Shown here one piece after another: positions 51,587 to 61,013 of a stretch of DNA of 64,000 bases. Numbering within the stretch: position 1 is the first letter of the stretch; the number at the start of each line of letters is the position of its first letter. This DNA is from Verrucomicrobiota bacterium. Lineage in GTDB: Bacteria; Verrucomicrobiota; Verrucomicrobiia; Verrucomicrobiales; Verrucomicrobiaceae. Under the pieces are notes generated by a model, which saw only the letters and a list, made by a program, of their open reading frames with translations, had not been told where the DNA came from and searched no databases. The stretch is taken from assembly GCA_017301975.1 (NCBI GenBank), contig JAFLEI010000001.1, forward strand, positions 124,001 through 188,000. Direction: 5' to 3'. A program made the position numbers and the translations under genes.

Positions 51587-52672
51587 ATGAACCGTCGCGC
51601 CTTTCTCACCTCCGCAGCTGCTTTAGCCGCTGCCCTGCCGGCTTCGGCTGCCCTGCAGGGGAAGAAGATGGGGATTGTGATTCATTCGTATGGGAAGCGG
51701 TGGCAGGGGAAGTATTCGAACCTGAAGTATCCGCCGTTTGAGCATGCGCTGGATGTGCTGGACCATGTGCGGGATCTTGGGGTGGGATCGTTGCAGACGA
51801 TGGTGGGCGGGTGGACGAGCGAGTTTGCGGGCAAGGTGAGGGCTACTTGCGAATCTTACAGCATGAAGCTGGAGGGCAGCATCGCGCTGCCGAAGAATGA
51901 GAATGATGTGGGGCGGTTTGAGCAGGAGGTGCGGATCGCCAAGGAGGCAGGGGCGGTGATTTTTCGATCTGCGACGGGTGGGAGGCGGTATGAGCTTTTT
52001 TCCAGCCTGGAGGATTTCAAGCACTGGAAGGACGGGGCATTGAAGTCGATGCAACTCGCGGAGCCTGTGGCGCGGCGGCAGAAGGTGAAAATTGGCATTG
52101 AGAATCACAAGGATTTTCATGCGGCGGAGCTTGCCGAGGTGCTGGGGCGACTGAGCAGCCCGCACCTGGGTGCGTGTGTCGATACGGGCAACAGCATCGC
52201 GCTGCTGGAAGATCCGATGGTGGTGGTGGAGACGCTGGCGCCCTATGCGGTGACCACGCACATCAAGGACATGGCGGTGCAGGAGACGGCGACGGGGTTT
52301 CTGCTTTCCGAGGTGCCGCTGGGCGAGGGGATTCTGGATCTGCCGAAGATGTTTGCGTTGTTTGAGAAGTACAACCCGGAGGTGAACTACCTGCTGGAGA
52401 TGATCACGCGGGATCCGCTGGACATTCCGTGTCTCAAACCGGGGTACTGGGCCACCTTTCCGGAGAAGCCCGGCACGGAACTGGCGAGGACGCTGACGAT
52501 GGTTCGCGAGCGGAGGGCGGAGAAGATGCCCAAAACCACGGGGCTGCATCTGGAGGCGGCGCTGGAGTTTGAGGAGACCAACATTGTGAAGTGTCTGCGT
52601 GTGGCGGGGGACAAGTATGGGTTTACGCCGTCGCTGAAGCCGAAAGCGGCGGCGAAGAAGGATGAGCATTGA
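51587..52672 (+). CDS. Tat-exported sugar phosphate isomerase/epimerase (xylose isomerase-like TIM barrel)
   Basis: A 361-residue protein. The start MNRRAFLTSAAALAAALPAS is a twin-arginine-type export signal. The AP-endonuclease/xylose-isomerase-like TIM barrel (about residues 27-300) has KIGIENHKDFHAAELAEVLG, GACVDTGNSIALLEDP and HIKDMAVQE, whose Glu, Asp and His residues are expected metal ligands. Such proteins in this phylum are usually assigned to sugar or inositol metabolism. The substrate is unknown. Three phased 10-bp repeats follow the stop. Confidence 0.87.
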   Translation: MNRRAFLTSAAALAAALPASAALQGKKMGIVIHSYGKRWQGKYSNLKYPPFEHALDVLDHVRDLGVGSLQTMVGGWTSEFAGKVRATCESYSMKLEGSIALPKNENDVGRFEQEVRIAKEAGAVIFRSATGGRRYELFSSLEDFKHWKDGALKSMQLAEPVARRQKVKIGIENHKDFHAAELAEVLGRLSSPHLGACVDTGNSIALLEDPMVVVETLAPYAVTTHIKDMAVQETATGFLLSEVPLGEGILDLPKMFALFEKYNPEVNYLLEMITRDPLDIPCLKPGYWATFPEKPGTELARTLTMVRERRAEKMPKTTGLHLEAALEFEETNIVKCLRVAGDKYGFTPSLKPKAAAKKDEH

Positions 52673-52679
52673 GGGGGGC

Positions 52680-52709
52680 CGCAAAGAGGCGCAAAAAGAC
52701 GCAAAAATA
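52680..52709. repeat. Three phased 10-bp direct repeats
   Basis: CGCAAAGAGG, CGCAAAAAGA and CGCAAAAATA are contiguous, giving A-tracts at one helical turn spacing, about 80 bp before recQ. This may be curved DNA or a protein site, or decayed repeat DNA. Confidence 0.6.
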
Positions 52710-52791
52710 GGAGGGGAGTATGGATCTTCTTTTTGGTTAATTTTTGTGGGTTCTTGCGGCTCATCCTCCCTGCGTGCATGATGCGTGGTCC

Positions 52792-54945
52792 GTGTCCGAA
52801 CTCCTTCCAACCGCAGCCTCCACTCCGATTCACGACGCCAAGATGGCGTTGCAGAAGTATTTTGGTTTTCGTGAGTTTTTGGATGGTCAAGAAACGGTGA
52901 TGGCGAGCATCCTGAGCGGGCGTGACACGATGGTGATCATGCCCACGGGGGGCGGGAAATCTTTGTGCTATCAGCTCCCGGCGATGGTGATGGACGGGGT
53001 GACGGTGGTGGTGAGTCCGCTGATTGCCTTGATGAAGGACCAGGTGGATGCGCTGGGGCGGCGTGGTATTCCGGCGACGCTGATCAACAGCTCAATCTCG
53101 CTGGGGGAGCAGCAGGAGCGGATCGACGCGCTGCGACGTGGAGACTACAAGCTGGTGTATGTGGCGCCCGAGCGGTTTCGCAGCCGGATGTTTACGAATG
53201 CTCTGCGACAGGTGCAGATCGCGCTGGTGGCGGTGGATGAAGCGCACTGCCTTTCGCAATGGGGACATGATTTTAGGCCTGACTACATGCGGCTGGGCGA
53301 GGCGCTGGCACAACTGGACCGGCCGCAGGTCGTGGCCTTGACGGCGACGGCCACGCCGGAGGTGCGGGAGGATATTTTGCAGACGCTTGCGCTGCGTGAT
53401 CCGTTTGTGACGATCCGTGGGTTTGAGCGACCGAACCTGAGCCTGAACATCGCGCATACGAAATCGAACACGGACAAGTATGAGCGGCTGAGGAAGATCA
53501 TCGCGCAGTTCAAGACGGGGATCATTTACTGCTCCACGCGCAAGCGGGTGGAGGAGGTGGGGGAGGAGCTGCGTTCGTGGAAGCTGAAGGTGATCGAGTA
53601 CCATGGCGGGTTGGATGACAAGGAGCGTGAGTCGCGGCAGACGAAGTTCATCACAAAGAAGGCCGATGTGGCGGTGGCGACGAACGCGTTTGGCATGGGC
53701 ATTGATCGCTCTGACGTGCGGTTTGTGGTGCATTTTGATGTGCCCGGAAGCGTGGAGGCCTATTACCAGGAGGCTGGCCGTGCGGGACGTGATGGCGAGC
53801 CTTCGCAGTGCGATCTGTTCTTTAATTTTGCCGACACGAAGACGCAGGAGTTTTTCATCGATGGGAACAACCCGAGCGTGGACATCATCCGGAATGTGTA
53901 TCAGACGCTGCTGAATGCGGCGGACTCGAACCACGAGGTGCAGGCTTCGATTGATGACATCACGGAGCGTGCAGGTGCGAAGAACAGCATGGCGATCGGC
54001 TCGGCGCTGAGTTTCCTGAACCGGAATGACTACATCGAGCGGTTTGACATTCCTGGCAAACGCATCCGTGGCACGCGGCTGCTGCAGCCGAACGTGCTGA
54101 CACGTGATTTGAAATTTGATGTGGAGGCGCTGCGGGAGAAGGACCGACGTGACCGCTCGAAGCTCAAGGCGATGGTGGAGCTGTGCTACGATGACAAGGC
54201 CTGCCGACAGGAGCAGATTTTGCGCTACTTTGGTGAGACCGAGAGCACGCCCTGCGGGAGCTGTGACGTGTGCCGGGCGGAGGGCGTGCAGCCGCCGCGG
54301 GAAGGAGGGGCGGATGAGGTCACGATGCTACGCCAGGCGCTGAGCGGGATTGCGCGAATGTCCATCAAACACGCGGACGGCACCTGGGAGGGGCGCTTTG
54401 GGAAAGGGCGCATCATTCAGATGCTGGTGGGCAGCAAGTCGAAGGAGATCGTGGACGCGGGGCATGACCAGCTCACGACCTATGGTCTGCTCAAGGATGT
54501 GGGGACGCATGCGCTGCATCCGCTGTTTGCTGAAATCGAGAAGCTAGGGCTCATCGAAACCAGCGGCGGTGAGTATCCGAAGGTCACGCTGACCGCACGT
54601 GGCGCGGAGGTGATGAAAAAAGGCCTGAACGTGAAGATGCGCTGGCCTTCGATGCACGCGCCAACGACGAAGCCGAAGGGCAAGACGGCGATGAATGAAG
54701 AGCTCGCTGTACGTGAGCTTGGCTTTGACGATGTGTTGTTTGAGAAGCTGAAGCGGCATCGTTCGACTCTGGCGGAATCCGAAGGGGTTCCGCCGTACGT
54801 GATCTTTAACAATCAGACGCTGGAGTTCATGACGCGACTGAAGCCGAAGACGATTGAGGCGGGTCTCAAGATTCGCGGGGTGGGTGAGAAGAAGGCGAAG
54901 GAGTATCTGCCGGACTTCATCCAGATCATCAAGAAGCACGGGTGA
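52792..54945 (+). CDS. recQ: ATP-dependent DNA helicase RecQ
   Basis: From the GTG at 52792 the protein has about 717 residues. The DEAD-type core has [11 protein letters not shown], Walker [16 protein letters not shown] and Walker [18 protein letters not shown]. The C-terminal helicase lobe ([20 protein letters not shown]) leads to the RQC zinc site [17 protein letters not shown] and CGSCDVC. An HRDC domain closes the protein ([17 protein letters not shown] and [15 protein letters not shown]). It unwinds DNA 3' to 5' in recombination repair. An in-frame ATG at 52843 and a TTG at 52744 are alternative starts. Confidence 0.96.
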   Translation: MSELLPTAASTPIHDAKMALQKYFGFREFLDGQETVMASILSGRDTMVIMPTGGGKSLCYQLPAMVMDGVTVVVSPLIALMKDQVDALGRRGIPATLINSSISLGEQQERIDALRRGDYKLVYVAPERFRSRMFTNALRQVQIALVAVDEAHCLSQWGHDFRPDYMRLGEALAQLDRPQVVALTATATPEVREDILQTLALRDPFVTIRGFERPNLSLNIAHTKSNTDKYERLRKIIAQFKTGIIYCSTRKRVEEVGEELRSWKLKVIEYHGGLDDKERESRQTKFITKKADVAVATNAFGMGIDRSDVRFVVHFDVPGSVEAYYQEAGRAGRDGEPSQCDLFFNFADTKTQEFFIDGNNPSVDIIRNVYQTLLNAADSNHEVQASIDDITERAGAKNSMAIGSALSFLNRNDYIERFDIPGKRIRGTRLLQPNVLTRDLKFDVEALREKDRRDRSKLKAMVELCYDDKACRQEQILRYFGETESTPCGSCDVCRAEGVQPPREGGADEVTMLRQALSGIARMSIKHADGTWEGRFGKGRIIQMLVGSKSKEIVDAGHDQLTTYGLLKDVGTHALHPLFAEIEKLGLIETSGGEYPKVTLTARGAEVMKKGLNVKMRWPSMHAPTTKPKGKTAMNEELAVRELGFDDVLFEKLKRHRSTLAESEGVPPYVIFNNQTLEFMTRLKPKTIEAGLKIRGVGEKKAKEYLPDFIQIIKKHG

Positions 54946-54982
54946 GTCTGCTTTGCGGCCAAGAGCGTGCGGCGGGGCGCGG

Positions 54983-55130
54983 TGCAGCCGCTGCTGGCGC
55001 CCGGCCTGGCTTGGAGGTGTGCTGGGTTTGCTGGTCCGGAGCTGGATACCATACCCAGGGCTTGCTCGTGCCTCGCAGCGCCCTGGGCTGAATCCGTCGC
55101 CCCTTCAGGGCTGGTGGGAATCGGGGTGGT
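54983..55130. repeat. Dispersed palindromic element, family D, copy 3
   Basis: It shares CAGCCGCTGCTGG, TGGGTTTGCTGGTCCGG, CCCAGGGC...GCGCCCTGGG pairing and CGCCCCTTCAGGGCTGGTG with the copies at 20990 and 25498. It fills most of the gap after recQ. The bases from 55154 to the stop at 55175 match those after the symporter stop at 21713. Confidence 0.65.
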
Positions 55131-55174
55131 GGTGGCGAAGAGGGGGGAGGACCACTTTTCAATGGATCGTGGTA

Positions 55175-55627
55175 TTAATACTCCCGCATCACGGGGCGCT
55201 TCAGGATGCGTGCTTTTTGAATGATGTCCGCCGGATGTTCGGGGGTGCCGCGGTCCATGAAGTTTTCGATGCTGCGAGAGGCATCGAGGATGGAACGGAC
55301 CTGGCCGCCGACGGTGGGGGCGGGATTGAGGTAATCGTCGATGCCGGTGACAGCTTTGTACACGACGGACATTTCGACCACGAAGATGTCGTCCAGGCGG
55401 TAGAATTCGCTGCCGGTGAGGAGGCCTGAGCCGGTTTGGCCGGTGGGGGATGCCGGGGAGGCGGGGCGGAGAGTTTTATAAAGGCGTGCGCGGCTGACGG
55501 GGAATTCGAGGCTGCGCAGACGGCGTTCATAAACCTGACGGCGGCTGTATTCATCGCGCGGCAGGGAGCTGCAGCCTCCGGCGGTGAAGATGAGGAGGAG
55601 AAGCAGTAAGGCGTGACGGAGGTTCAT
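55175..55627 (-). CDS. Lipoprotein of unknown function
   Basis: A 150-residue lipoprotein with signal MNLRHALLLLLLIFTAGGC and lipobox AGG-C. The mature part has basic helices (DEYSRRQVYERRLRSLEF) and an FVVEMSVVYKAVTGIDDYLN region. I do not recognise the family. It ends the leftward group PelA-like - TPR - lipoprotein, with 43 bp before it. A pelC-type lipoprotein would be the analogous component in a Pel system, but the sequence gives no support beyond position. Confidence 0.75.
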   Translation of the reverse strand: MNLRHALLLLLLIFTAGGCSSLPRDEYSRRQVYERRLRSLEFPVSRARLYKTLRPASPASPTGQTGSGLLTGSEFYRLDDIFVVEMSVVYKAVTGIDDYLNPAPTVGGQVRSILDASRSIENFMDRGTPEHPADIIQKARILKRPVMREY

Positions 55628-55670
55628 GCGCAGAACGTGACTCCACCACGCGGCGAATCAACTGCGGCCT

Positions 55671-57356
55671 TTATTCGGCCTTTGCCGCCGTGTTGAAGGG
55701 CGTGGCTTCGCTGATGCCGGACAGGGCTGTGAGCCATTGGTGGAATGCAGTGCCTATGGGAAGCCTTGTGACTGCTTCTGTCAATGCCATCTGGGCGGCT
55801 TCGCCATCAGGGTGCTGGAGTGTGGTGATGGCGAGAGAGAGGACATCGCTGACGGCGGGATGGGGTGAAGACTCGACGAGGAGCTGCTGCGCACGATGGG
55901 CGGTGGGGATGTCATCCTGCTGGAGGGCGAGAGAGGCGATGAGGCGCAGCGTGGCGGCATCGGGCTGACCGGCGGGAATGGACTGAAGGGTGCGCAGGGC
56001 CTGGGAAGGCTGCGCGGCGGAGACCTGCAATCTGGTGAGCTGTTGCAACGCGGTGACGTCATCGGGGAAGCGTTTGAGAAAGGATTCCCAGAGCGCCGGG
56101 GCGGTGGATTCTCCGCGCAGCATGATGTCGAGCTGTGTGAGCAGGCGCCAGCCGGGGCGGTCAGCGGGTGATGACTGAAGGTGGGAGAGGAGCAGCGCAC
56201 GAGCTGCTGCGGGTGCATCGCCCTCTGTCAGTGCCTGCGCCAGTTGCACCGGGGAGAAGCGGGCCTGCAGGCTGGAAAGCACTTCGGCGAGCTCTTTTCC
56301 ACGGCCCATCTGGGTGGCGAGTGCGTGCAAGCGGGCCAGCACATGGGTTTCACCGATGGCGGCGAGACGGAGGTAGAGGTCGCAGGCGATGCTGGTCTGA
56401 TGATTGAGATCGGCGATGCTAGCGCCTTCGTTCAACCAGCGGCGATACTCGGGATCGATGGCCGTTGCGGAAGCGAGCTCTTTTAGCGAGCGCTGATGCT
56501 CGGCACAGGTGCGGAGCCGGCGCTCGATCCAGGGGAGGAGTTCGGCTGATTCTCCTGCGGCCCGGGTGGCAAGCAGCGCGCGCCGCATGAGGTTTGGCGG
56601 GATGGCGTCTGCGGGCTTCAAGGCACGCAGAGAATCGAGCGTGACACGGGAGGCCTCTGCATGGCGGCTGCCTTCGAGCAGGAGAGAGATCTGGAGATCG
56701 AGGGCGGTTTCGCGTTCGGTGTCATCGAGTCGTGGCGGAGTTGCGCTGAGCCATTCATTCACGACACGCAGGGCCGCCGTCGGTCGCCTGATGATGCGGG
56801 CTGCTTCGGTGAGGTTGAGCACATTTTGCCAGGTGGCGGCGGGAGATTCGCATGCGCGCTCATGAATTTCGATGGCGAGGATGCGTTCGCCGGTGGCCAT
56901 GGCCTGAGAGGCGAGAAGTTCGAGGGCTTCGATTTTGTGGGTTCCTTCGATACGGTCGCCTGAGGCGGAGACGAGGAGCCGGCTGTCGTCTATGAGCGGG
57001 GCGTCGGCACGCGTGAGTTCGACAAACAGGAGCGCTGTGTTCAGCGGGCTGGGAGTATGGAGCGGGCCGTGCTGGACAGTGAGCTGACGAAGCCGCTGCT
57101 CGGGCGACGCCTTCTGCCAGGTGTGCAGTGCTTCCAATTCCTGATCCGGGAGCATGCCGAGCTGAAACATGGCAGGCAACTGGAGGTGCTTGGGAACCTG
57201 GGCCAGGCTGGAGGCGATGGTGGTGCGGGTGGATGCCAGCAACGGGTTTTCCTTGGGGGAAGACGGATCGTTTGCAAGCAGGCGCCAGCCCCAGGCCACG
57301 GCGAGCATGGTGTAGGAAAAAATGAGGAGGGCGGCCTGGCGGGTGCTGCGTGACAT
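55671..57356 (-). CDS. Membrane-anchored TPR protein paired with the PelA-like gene
   Basis: A 561-residue protein with an N-terminal anchor or signal (AALLIFSYTMLAVAWGWRLL) and a long all-helical region of degenerate TPR repeats. Examples are IEALELLASQAMATGERILA and LRVVNEWLSATPPRLDDTER, and FLKRFPDDVTALQQLTRLQV later. It resembles the TPR part of PelB or PelE, but the large outer-membrane beta-barrel of PelB is absent. The start is 24 bp after the PelA-like stop. It likely scaffolds the same envelope complex. This is an inference. Confidence 0.65.
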   Translation of the reverse strand: MSRSTRQAALLIFSYTMLAVAWGWRLLANDPSSPKENPLLASTRTTIASSLAQVPKHLQLPAMFQLGMLPDQELEALHTWQKASPEQRLRQLTVQHGPLHTPSPLNTALLFVELTRADAPLIDDSRLLVSASGDRIEGTHKIEALELLASQAMATGERILAIEIHERACESPAATWQNVLNLTEAARIIRRPTAALRVVNEWLSATPPRLDDTERETALDLQISLLLEGSRHAEASRVTLDSLRALKPADAIPPNLMRRALLATRAAGESAELLPWIERRLRTCAEHQRSLKELASATAIDPEYRRWLNEGASIADLNHQTSIACDLYLRLAAIGETHVLARLHALATQMGRGKELAEVLSSLQARFSPVQLAQALTEGDAPAAARALLLSHLQSSPADRPGWRLLTQLDIMLRGESTAPALWESFLKRFPDDVTALQQLTRLQVSAAQPSQALRTLQSIPAGQPDAATLRLIASLALQQDDIPTAHRAQQLLVESSPHPAVSDVLSLAITTLQHPDGEAAQMALTEAVTRLPIGTAFHQWLTALSGISEATPFNTAAKAE

Positions 57357-57380
57357 GAGGGCTCGGGAAAATGGTGAGGA

Positions 57381-60092
57381 TCAGCGCATGACCGCGTGTG
57401 TGGCGGGCGGCAGGGACTGGAGGGAGACGGTGGAACGGCAGGCGACTTCGAGGTGGACGAAGCCCTGAGCGTCTGCGCTGGCGGTGTAAGGGCGGCCGTT
57501 TTCGAGATAGGCGCACTGGCCACGCGGCTCGAAACCACCGAGCACGATTGCCACGGGACGGAGATCGAAGACCTGAAAGGTGGCGCGGCCAGCGGTGAGC
57601 TCGAAGAACGAAACGGACGTGCTGCATTCCGCGAGGTGGATGTGTTGCGCCGGTTTGTTTTTGGTGAGCACGAGTTCGGTGCGCGGGCGGCCCATGGTGT
57701 GGATGTAGAGCTGGCCCTGATGGACGTTGTAGCCAGAAACTCCCTGGCAGCGTGCCATGTCAGGTAGCCCGGCTGCGGCGGGCAGGCGCAGGGTGCGGCA
57801 GTCTCCTGCATTGAGGATGATCCAATGATCGGCAGCGGCACGCAGGATGCGGGTGTGCCGCGCATCGCGCACGGTTGCGGCATAGGCTGCTGCGGTCATG
57901 GCGTGCAGCGGCTCCGCGGCGCAGGAGGCGAAGGTTTTTTCGAGTGATGCGATGCCTGCCGCGGTGCGCACATCGGCGAAGCTGCAGCGAAGGGCGAGCG
58001 GTTCCATGCGGAGGGGCGAGCGGGAGCCTGAGGGACTGGAGATGGGATCAAAGCCGGAGGCCGCTGGAAGGCTCTCGATCTTCAGAGCGCGGCAGTAGTC
58101 CAGAGCCTCAGGAGAGGGGGCGGCGCTGGCAGGCCAGAGCATGAGGCTGACGTTCTTGCCCAATGGGAGCAGGCGGCGGTGGATGTAGCTCATGGAGCCG
58201 GCGATCTCGCGCTCCATGTCGTGACGGGCGGAATGGGCGTGATCGTTGAGCTTGCTGGTGATGCCGATGCCGGCGGTCCACTGGGCGGGACGCGAGAACG
58301 AATTGGAAGCCGCCTGCACCTGCACCATTTCAAAGATGCTGCGGGCGACGTGTTCAAGCCTTTCAGCCTGGCCGGACTTCTGCCCGGGCAGCCAGGCACG
58401 CACTTCGGCTTCACAAACGGAAACAGTGACGGGCAGCAGATTGCGACCGATGATGCGATCCCGCATGACCTCGGAACAAAGCGGGAAACCGGGGAGGGTG
58501 GAAGGGGTGGAGAAGCCGGTGCTGTCGATGTGGCTGTAAAACACACGGCGACCGGTGCGTGTGGTGGTATCTGGCACCGGAGTGCTGCGGTCTGTGCCGA
58601 GCCATTGAGCGAGGAAGGCGGGAAGATCGAGCTGTGAGGAGGCGGCCTGAGCGGCGGGATCGATCCATGCCGCGCCCCAGCTGGTGAGGAAGGCCTGATC
58701 GAAGCGGTGACCGGAGCCCATGGCATCCTGGCCATACAGGCCCAGCACGATGTGAGAATCAGCGGGAGCGGTGAGATCGAGGAAACCGAGCGAGCGGGCG
58801 GTGATTTTGGTGTTCACGCGCAGCAGGGAGGAATCCATGGCGACGACGTTTGTTTTGACGAGGCGCGTGGCGGGTCTGGCGCTGCCATTGAGGCCGAGAT
58901 GCTGCAGAGCGAGGCGGCGTGCGGCGTCGTCCGTCCATGGCATGCCGGTGAGGAGAAGAGGGATTTTCCGGGCGCGCAGGGAGGGCAGCCAGGAGGCGAG
59001 AGCGGTCTGCTGTTCGGCATTGAGGACGAGGCTGGAATCCAGGATGACGGCGGAGAAATCGTGCTCGGCGGGCAGGAAAGCCGCACCACTTGCATTGCGA
59101 AAATCGAGTTCGCAGCCCAGCCATTCCAGGGACTGACGGAGGAGGCGTGAGGTGAGGGTGGATGCGGCGGGCGCGGATTTTTCGCCGACGTGTTTTTCAT
59201 CCCAGCCGTGGAGCACCAGCACGCGGCGGGAGACTTCTTCCAAAGGGCCGAGATTGACTCCGTTCAGCGCCGGAGTGGTGATGAAAGGCAGGGCACCCAA
59301 GGCGGTGAGACGCTGAGCGGACTCGCGGCAGGCGGTGCGGTCATCGGCAGAGCCATACTCCACGGCGAAGACGTGCATGCCCTGCATCTGAACGGTGCGG
59401 ATGAGACGTGTGAGGCGCTGAGTTTCCACGATGGGAGTCCAGTCGGCGACGCCGTTTCTGCCTTCGCGGGTGTAAACGCCGAGGGCGAGGAAACCATTGG
59501 CGACGTGAACGGCCTCAACACCGAGACCCAGACGGAGATCGAGCAGGAGATGCTTGTCGGGATAACGCTGATGCAGGGTGGCGGCGAGCGAAAGAACGGC
59601 GGAGCGTGCTGCTGGAGTGGTTGCCTCTTTGCCGAAGGTGAGGACGAAACCGTCGAATCCTTTCTTGGCCGCTGGATCGGCGAGGGCTTCGATCACCCAG
59701 GGGATCCATTGGGGGTCGGTGGGATCAACGATGCGGGTATGCTGATCGGAAGACGAAGGCGTGGAGGCAACCTGACGTTCCACGGTCTTCATGGCGGCCC
59801 GTGTTCCGGTGTGGAAGTGGGCGACGTCGAGCAGTGCGAAGTAATGATTTCCCAGCGCATGACCGGGTTCCATGTCGAGCTCCGCTTTGGGATTCAAAAT
59901 GGAAAGGTCGAAGGCGGCGAGAGAGCGGGGATCTGGGCGCGGAGATTGATCGACGAACAGGCTGCGATAAGAGGGCAGATCTGCCGCCAAGCCCGTGAGT
60001 GACATCAGCCCCAAGAGTCCCACGATCCGAAATTTCGACAGCATGCCGGAGGAGGAGCGCGTGAACCGGGAGGTGAGTGATGCGGGATGCAT
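57381..60092 (-). CDS. PelA-like polysaccharide hydrolase/deacetylase homologue with altered active site
   Basis: From the ATG at 60092 the protein has 903 residues; the ATG at 60044 is an alternative. A signal segment (FRIVGLLGLMSLTGLAA) precedes a TIM-barrel region (about 60-300, with KGFDGFVLTFGKEA and DLRLGLGVEAVHVANGFLAL) like GH114. A Rossmann-like part and a deacetylase-like domain follow (RRVFYSHIDSTGF near 518, then HAHSARHDMEREIAGSMSYI). PelA has HIDGDGF. Here the second Asp, a metal ligand, is Thr, so deacetylase activity may be lost or altered. It may process an exopolysaccharide. Confidence 0.72.
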   Translation of the reverse strand: MHPASLTSRFTRSSSGMLSKFRIVGLLGLMSLTGLAADLPSYRSLFVDQSPRPDPRSLAAFDLSILNPKAELDMEPGHALGNHYFALLDVAHFHTGTRAAMKTVERQVASTPSSSDQHTRIVDPTDPQWIPWVIEALADPAAKKGFDGFVLTFGKEATTPAARSAVLSLAATLHQRYPDKHLLLDLRLGLGVEAVHVANGFLALGVYTREGRNGVADWTPIVETQRLTRLIRTVQMQGMHVFAVEYGSADDRTACRESAQRLTALGALPFITTPALNGVNLGPLEEVSRRVLVLHGWDEKHVGEKSAPAASTLTSRLLRQSLEWLGCELDFRNASGAAFLPAEHDFSAVILDSSLVLNAEQQTALASWLPSLRARKIPLLLTGMPWTDDAARRLALQHLGLNGSARPATRLVKTNVVAMDSSLLRVNTKITARSLGFLDLTAPADSHIVLGLYGQDAMGSGHRFDQAFLTSWGAAWIDPAAQAASSQLDLPAFLAQWLGTDRSTPVPDTTTRTGRRVFYSHIDSTGFSTPSTLPGFPLCSEVMRDRIIGRNLLPVTVSVCEAEVRAWLPGQKSGQAERLEHVARSIFEMVQVQAASNSFSRPAQWTAGIGITSKLNDHAHSARHDMEREIAGSMSYIHRRLLPLGKNVSLMLWPASAAPSPEALDYCRALKIESLPAASGFDPISSPSGSRSPLRMEPLALRCSFADVRTAAGIASLEKTFASCAAEPLHAMTAAAYAATVRDARHTRILRAAADHWIILNAGDCRTLRLPAAAGLPDMARCQGVSGYNVHQGQLYIHTMGRPRTELVLTKNKPAQHIHLAECSTSVSFFELTAGRATFQVFDLRPVAIVLGGFEPRGQCAYLENGRPYTASADAQGFVHLEVACRSTVSLQSLPPATHAVMR

Positions 60093-60185
60093 GACAGGGT
60101 GCGTTGGGCTTTCAGAACTGCGAACGCTGTCACGGTAGAGTTTCAATAATTGTACGCAATGCGCTAAACATTGGTTTACAAACAA

Positions 60186-60340
60186 CTTACCTCCCTGACA
60201 GAACTCAAAAATGTGTGGCCAAACTCGCTGTCATGGTAATCGTGACAGGCGTCATGAATGGATCTCCTATTCGCACGTTTGCCGAAGGTCTTTTGATCGA
60301 CTAGCCTTGGGGAAAACTCACGTGGCTGGCTTCTCGTGAG
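60186..60340. other. AT-rich divergent gap before the PelA-like operon
   Basis: This is one of the few AT-rich stretches outside the 28-32 kb island. It probably carries the promoter of the PelA-like operon and whatever drives the cupin. I see no confident -35/-10 pair with correct spacing. Confidence 0.4.
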
Positions 60341-60616
60341 ATGGGGAATTCAAGCACGATGACCCTGGGGCATGTGATCATCCCGGCGGATCAAACGAAC
60401 CCGCGCCATCGACACCCGAATTGTGATGAAATTCTGCACCTGCTCAAGGGGCGGCTGGAGCACAGCTTGGGGGATCAGAAGTTTGTGCTGAATCCCGGGG
60501 ACACGATCTCGATTCCTGCGGGGCAGTGGCACAATGCGAGGGCGCTGGATGGGGCAGATGCGGAGATGGTGATCTGCTTTTCTTCGGCGGACCGGGAGAC
60601 GGAGTTTGAGGGGTGA
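60341..60616 (+). CDS. Small cupin protein, probably truncated at its N-terminus
   Basis: A 91-residue cupin. Motif 1 is HRHPNCDEILHLLKGRLEHS and motif 2 is PGDTISIPAGQWHNA, the metal-binding His/Glu/His set of a small beta-barrel. Upstream of the ATG the frame continues as GKLTWLASRE with no start codon back to a TAG at 60302. That text looks like the family's preceding strand, so the gene has probably lost its original start and N-terminal portion. If expressed, it would be an abbreviated cupin of unknown function. Confidence 0.65.
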   Translation: MGNSSTMTLGHVIIPADQTNPRHRHPNCDEILHLLKGRLEHSLGDQKFVLNPGDTISIPAGQWHNARALDGADAEMVICFSSADRETEFEG

Positions 60617-60617
60617 C

Positions 60618-61013
60618 TCAGTCGGGGACGTTACATAGTCCATAGGTCTTCTCGTCATTCAATTCATCTCCTCCGAGATTCCACCGGCAGTATTTTGTGA
60701 TCTGGAAACCACACTCGGCCACAATGTCTCGGATACGGTTTCCTCGAAAGGCACTGAAAGAGACCAGCGCATATCCATTTCCTTTTCGGACCACGACTTT
60801 GAGAGTGGGCACAGGCCATTGGTAAAAACGCATCTCGACGACCTGATCCGGGCGGAATGACATTTTTGTTCCCAAAGCCTGAATCTCCATTCTTCCGGGT
60901 CCCCAACGAAGTTTGCCGAAAGGCCACTGACCGGAGTGGTCTCTTTTAGGCCTCCAGATCCGGGTCGAACCTCTCCAGGATGAGGTGAATTCTAATGAAT
61001 CCATGAGGGTCAC
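60618..61013 (-). CDS. Unknown protein translationally coupled to the DUF1553 gene
   Basis: A 131-residue reading whose GTG start overlaps the preceding stop (GTGA). An ATG three codons in is an alternative start. Segments such as QVVEMRFYQWPVPTLKVVVR and GNRIRDIVAECGFQITKYCRW suggest a small mixed alpha/beta cytoplasmic protein. There is no signal peptide. Its base composition is lower in GC than the upstream gene. I do not recognise the family. Confidence 0.55.
   Translation of the reverse strand: MTLMDSLEFTSSWRGSTRIWRPKRDHSGQWPFGKLRWGPGRMEIQALGTKMSFRPDQVVEMRFYQWPVPTLKVVVRKGNGYALVSFSAFRGNRIRDIVAECGFQITKYCRWNLGGDELNDEKTYGLCNVPD

Noticed and set aside
55175-55627. PelC assignment for the lipoprotein
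   Set aside because: The size and lipobox fit, but no PelC-specific sequence feature is visible, so I left it unnamed.
60104-60304. 66-codon frame in the gap before the cupin
   Set aside because: No domain, no ribosome-binding site, and it overlaps the presumed promoter region of the PelA-like operon.
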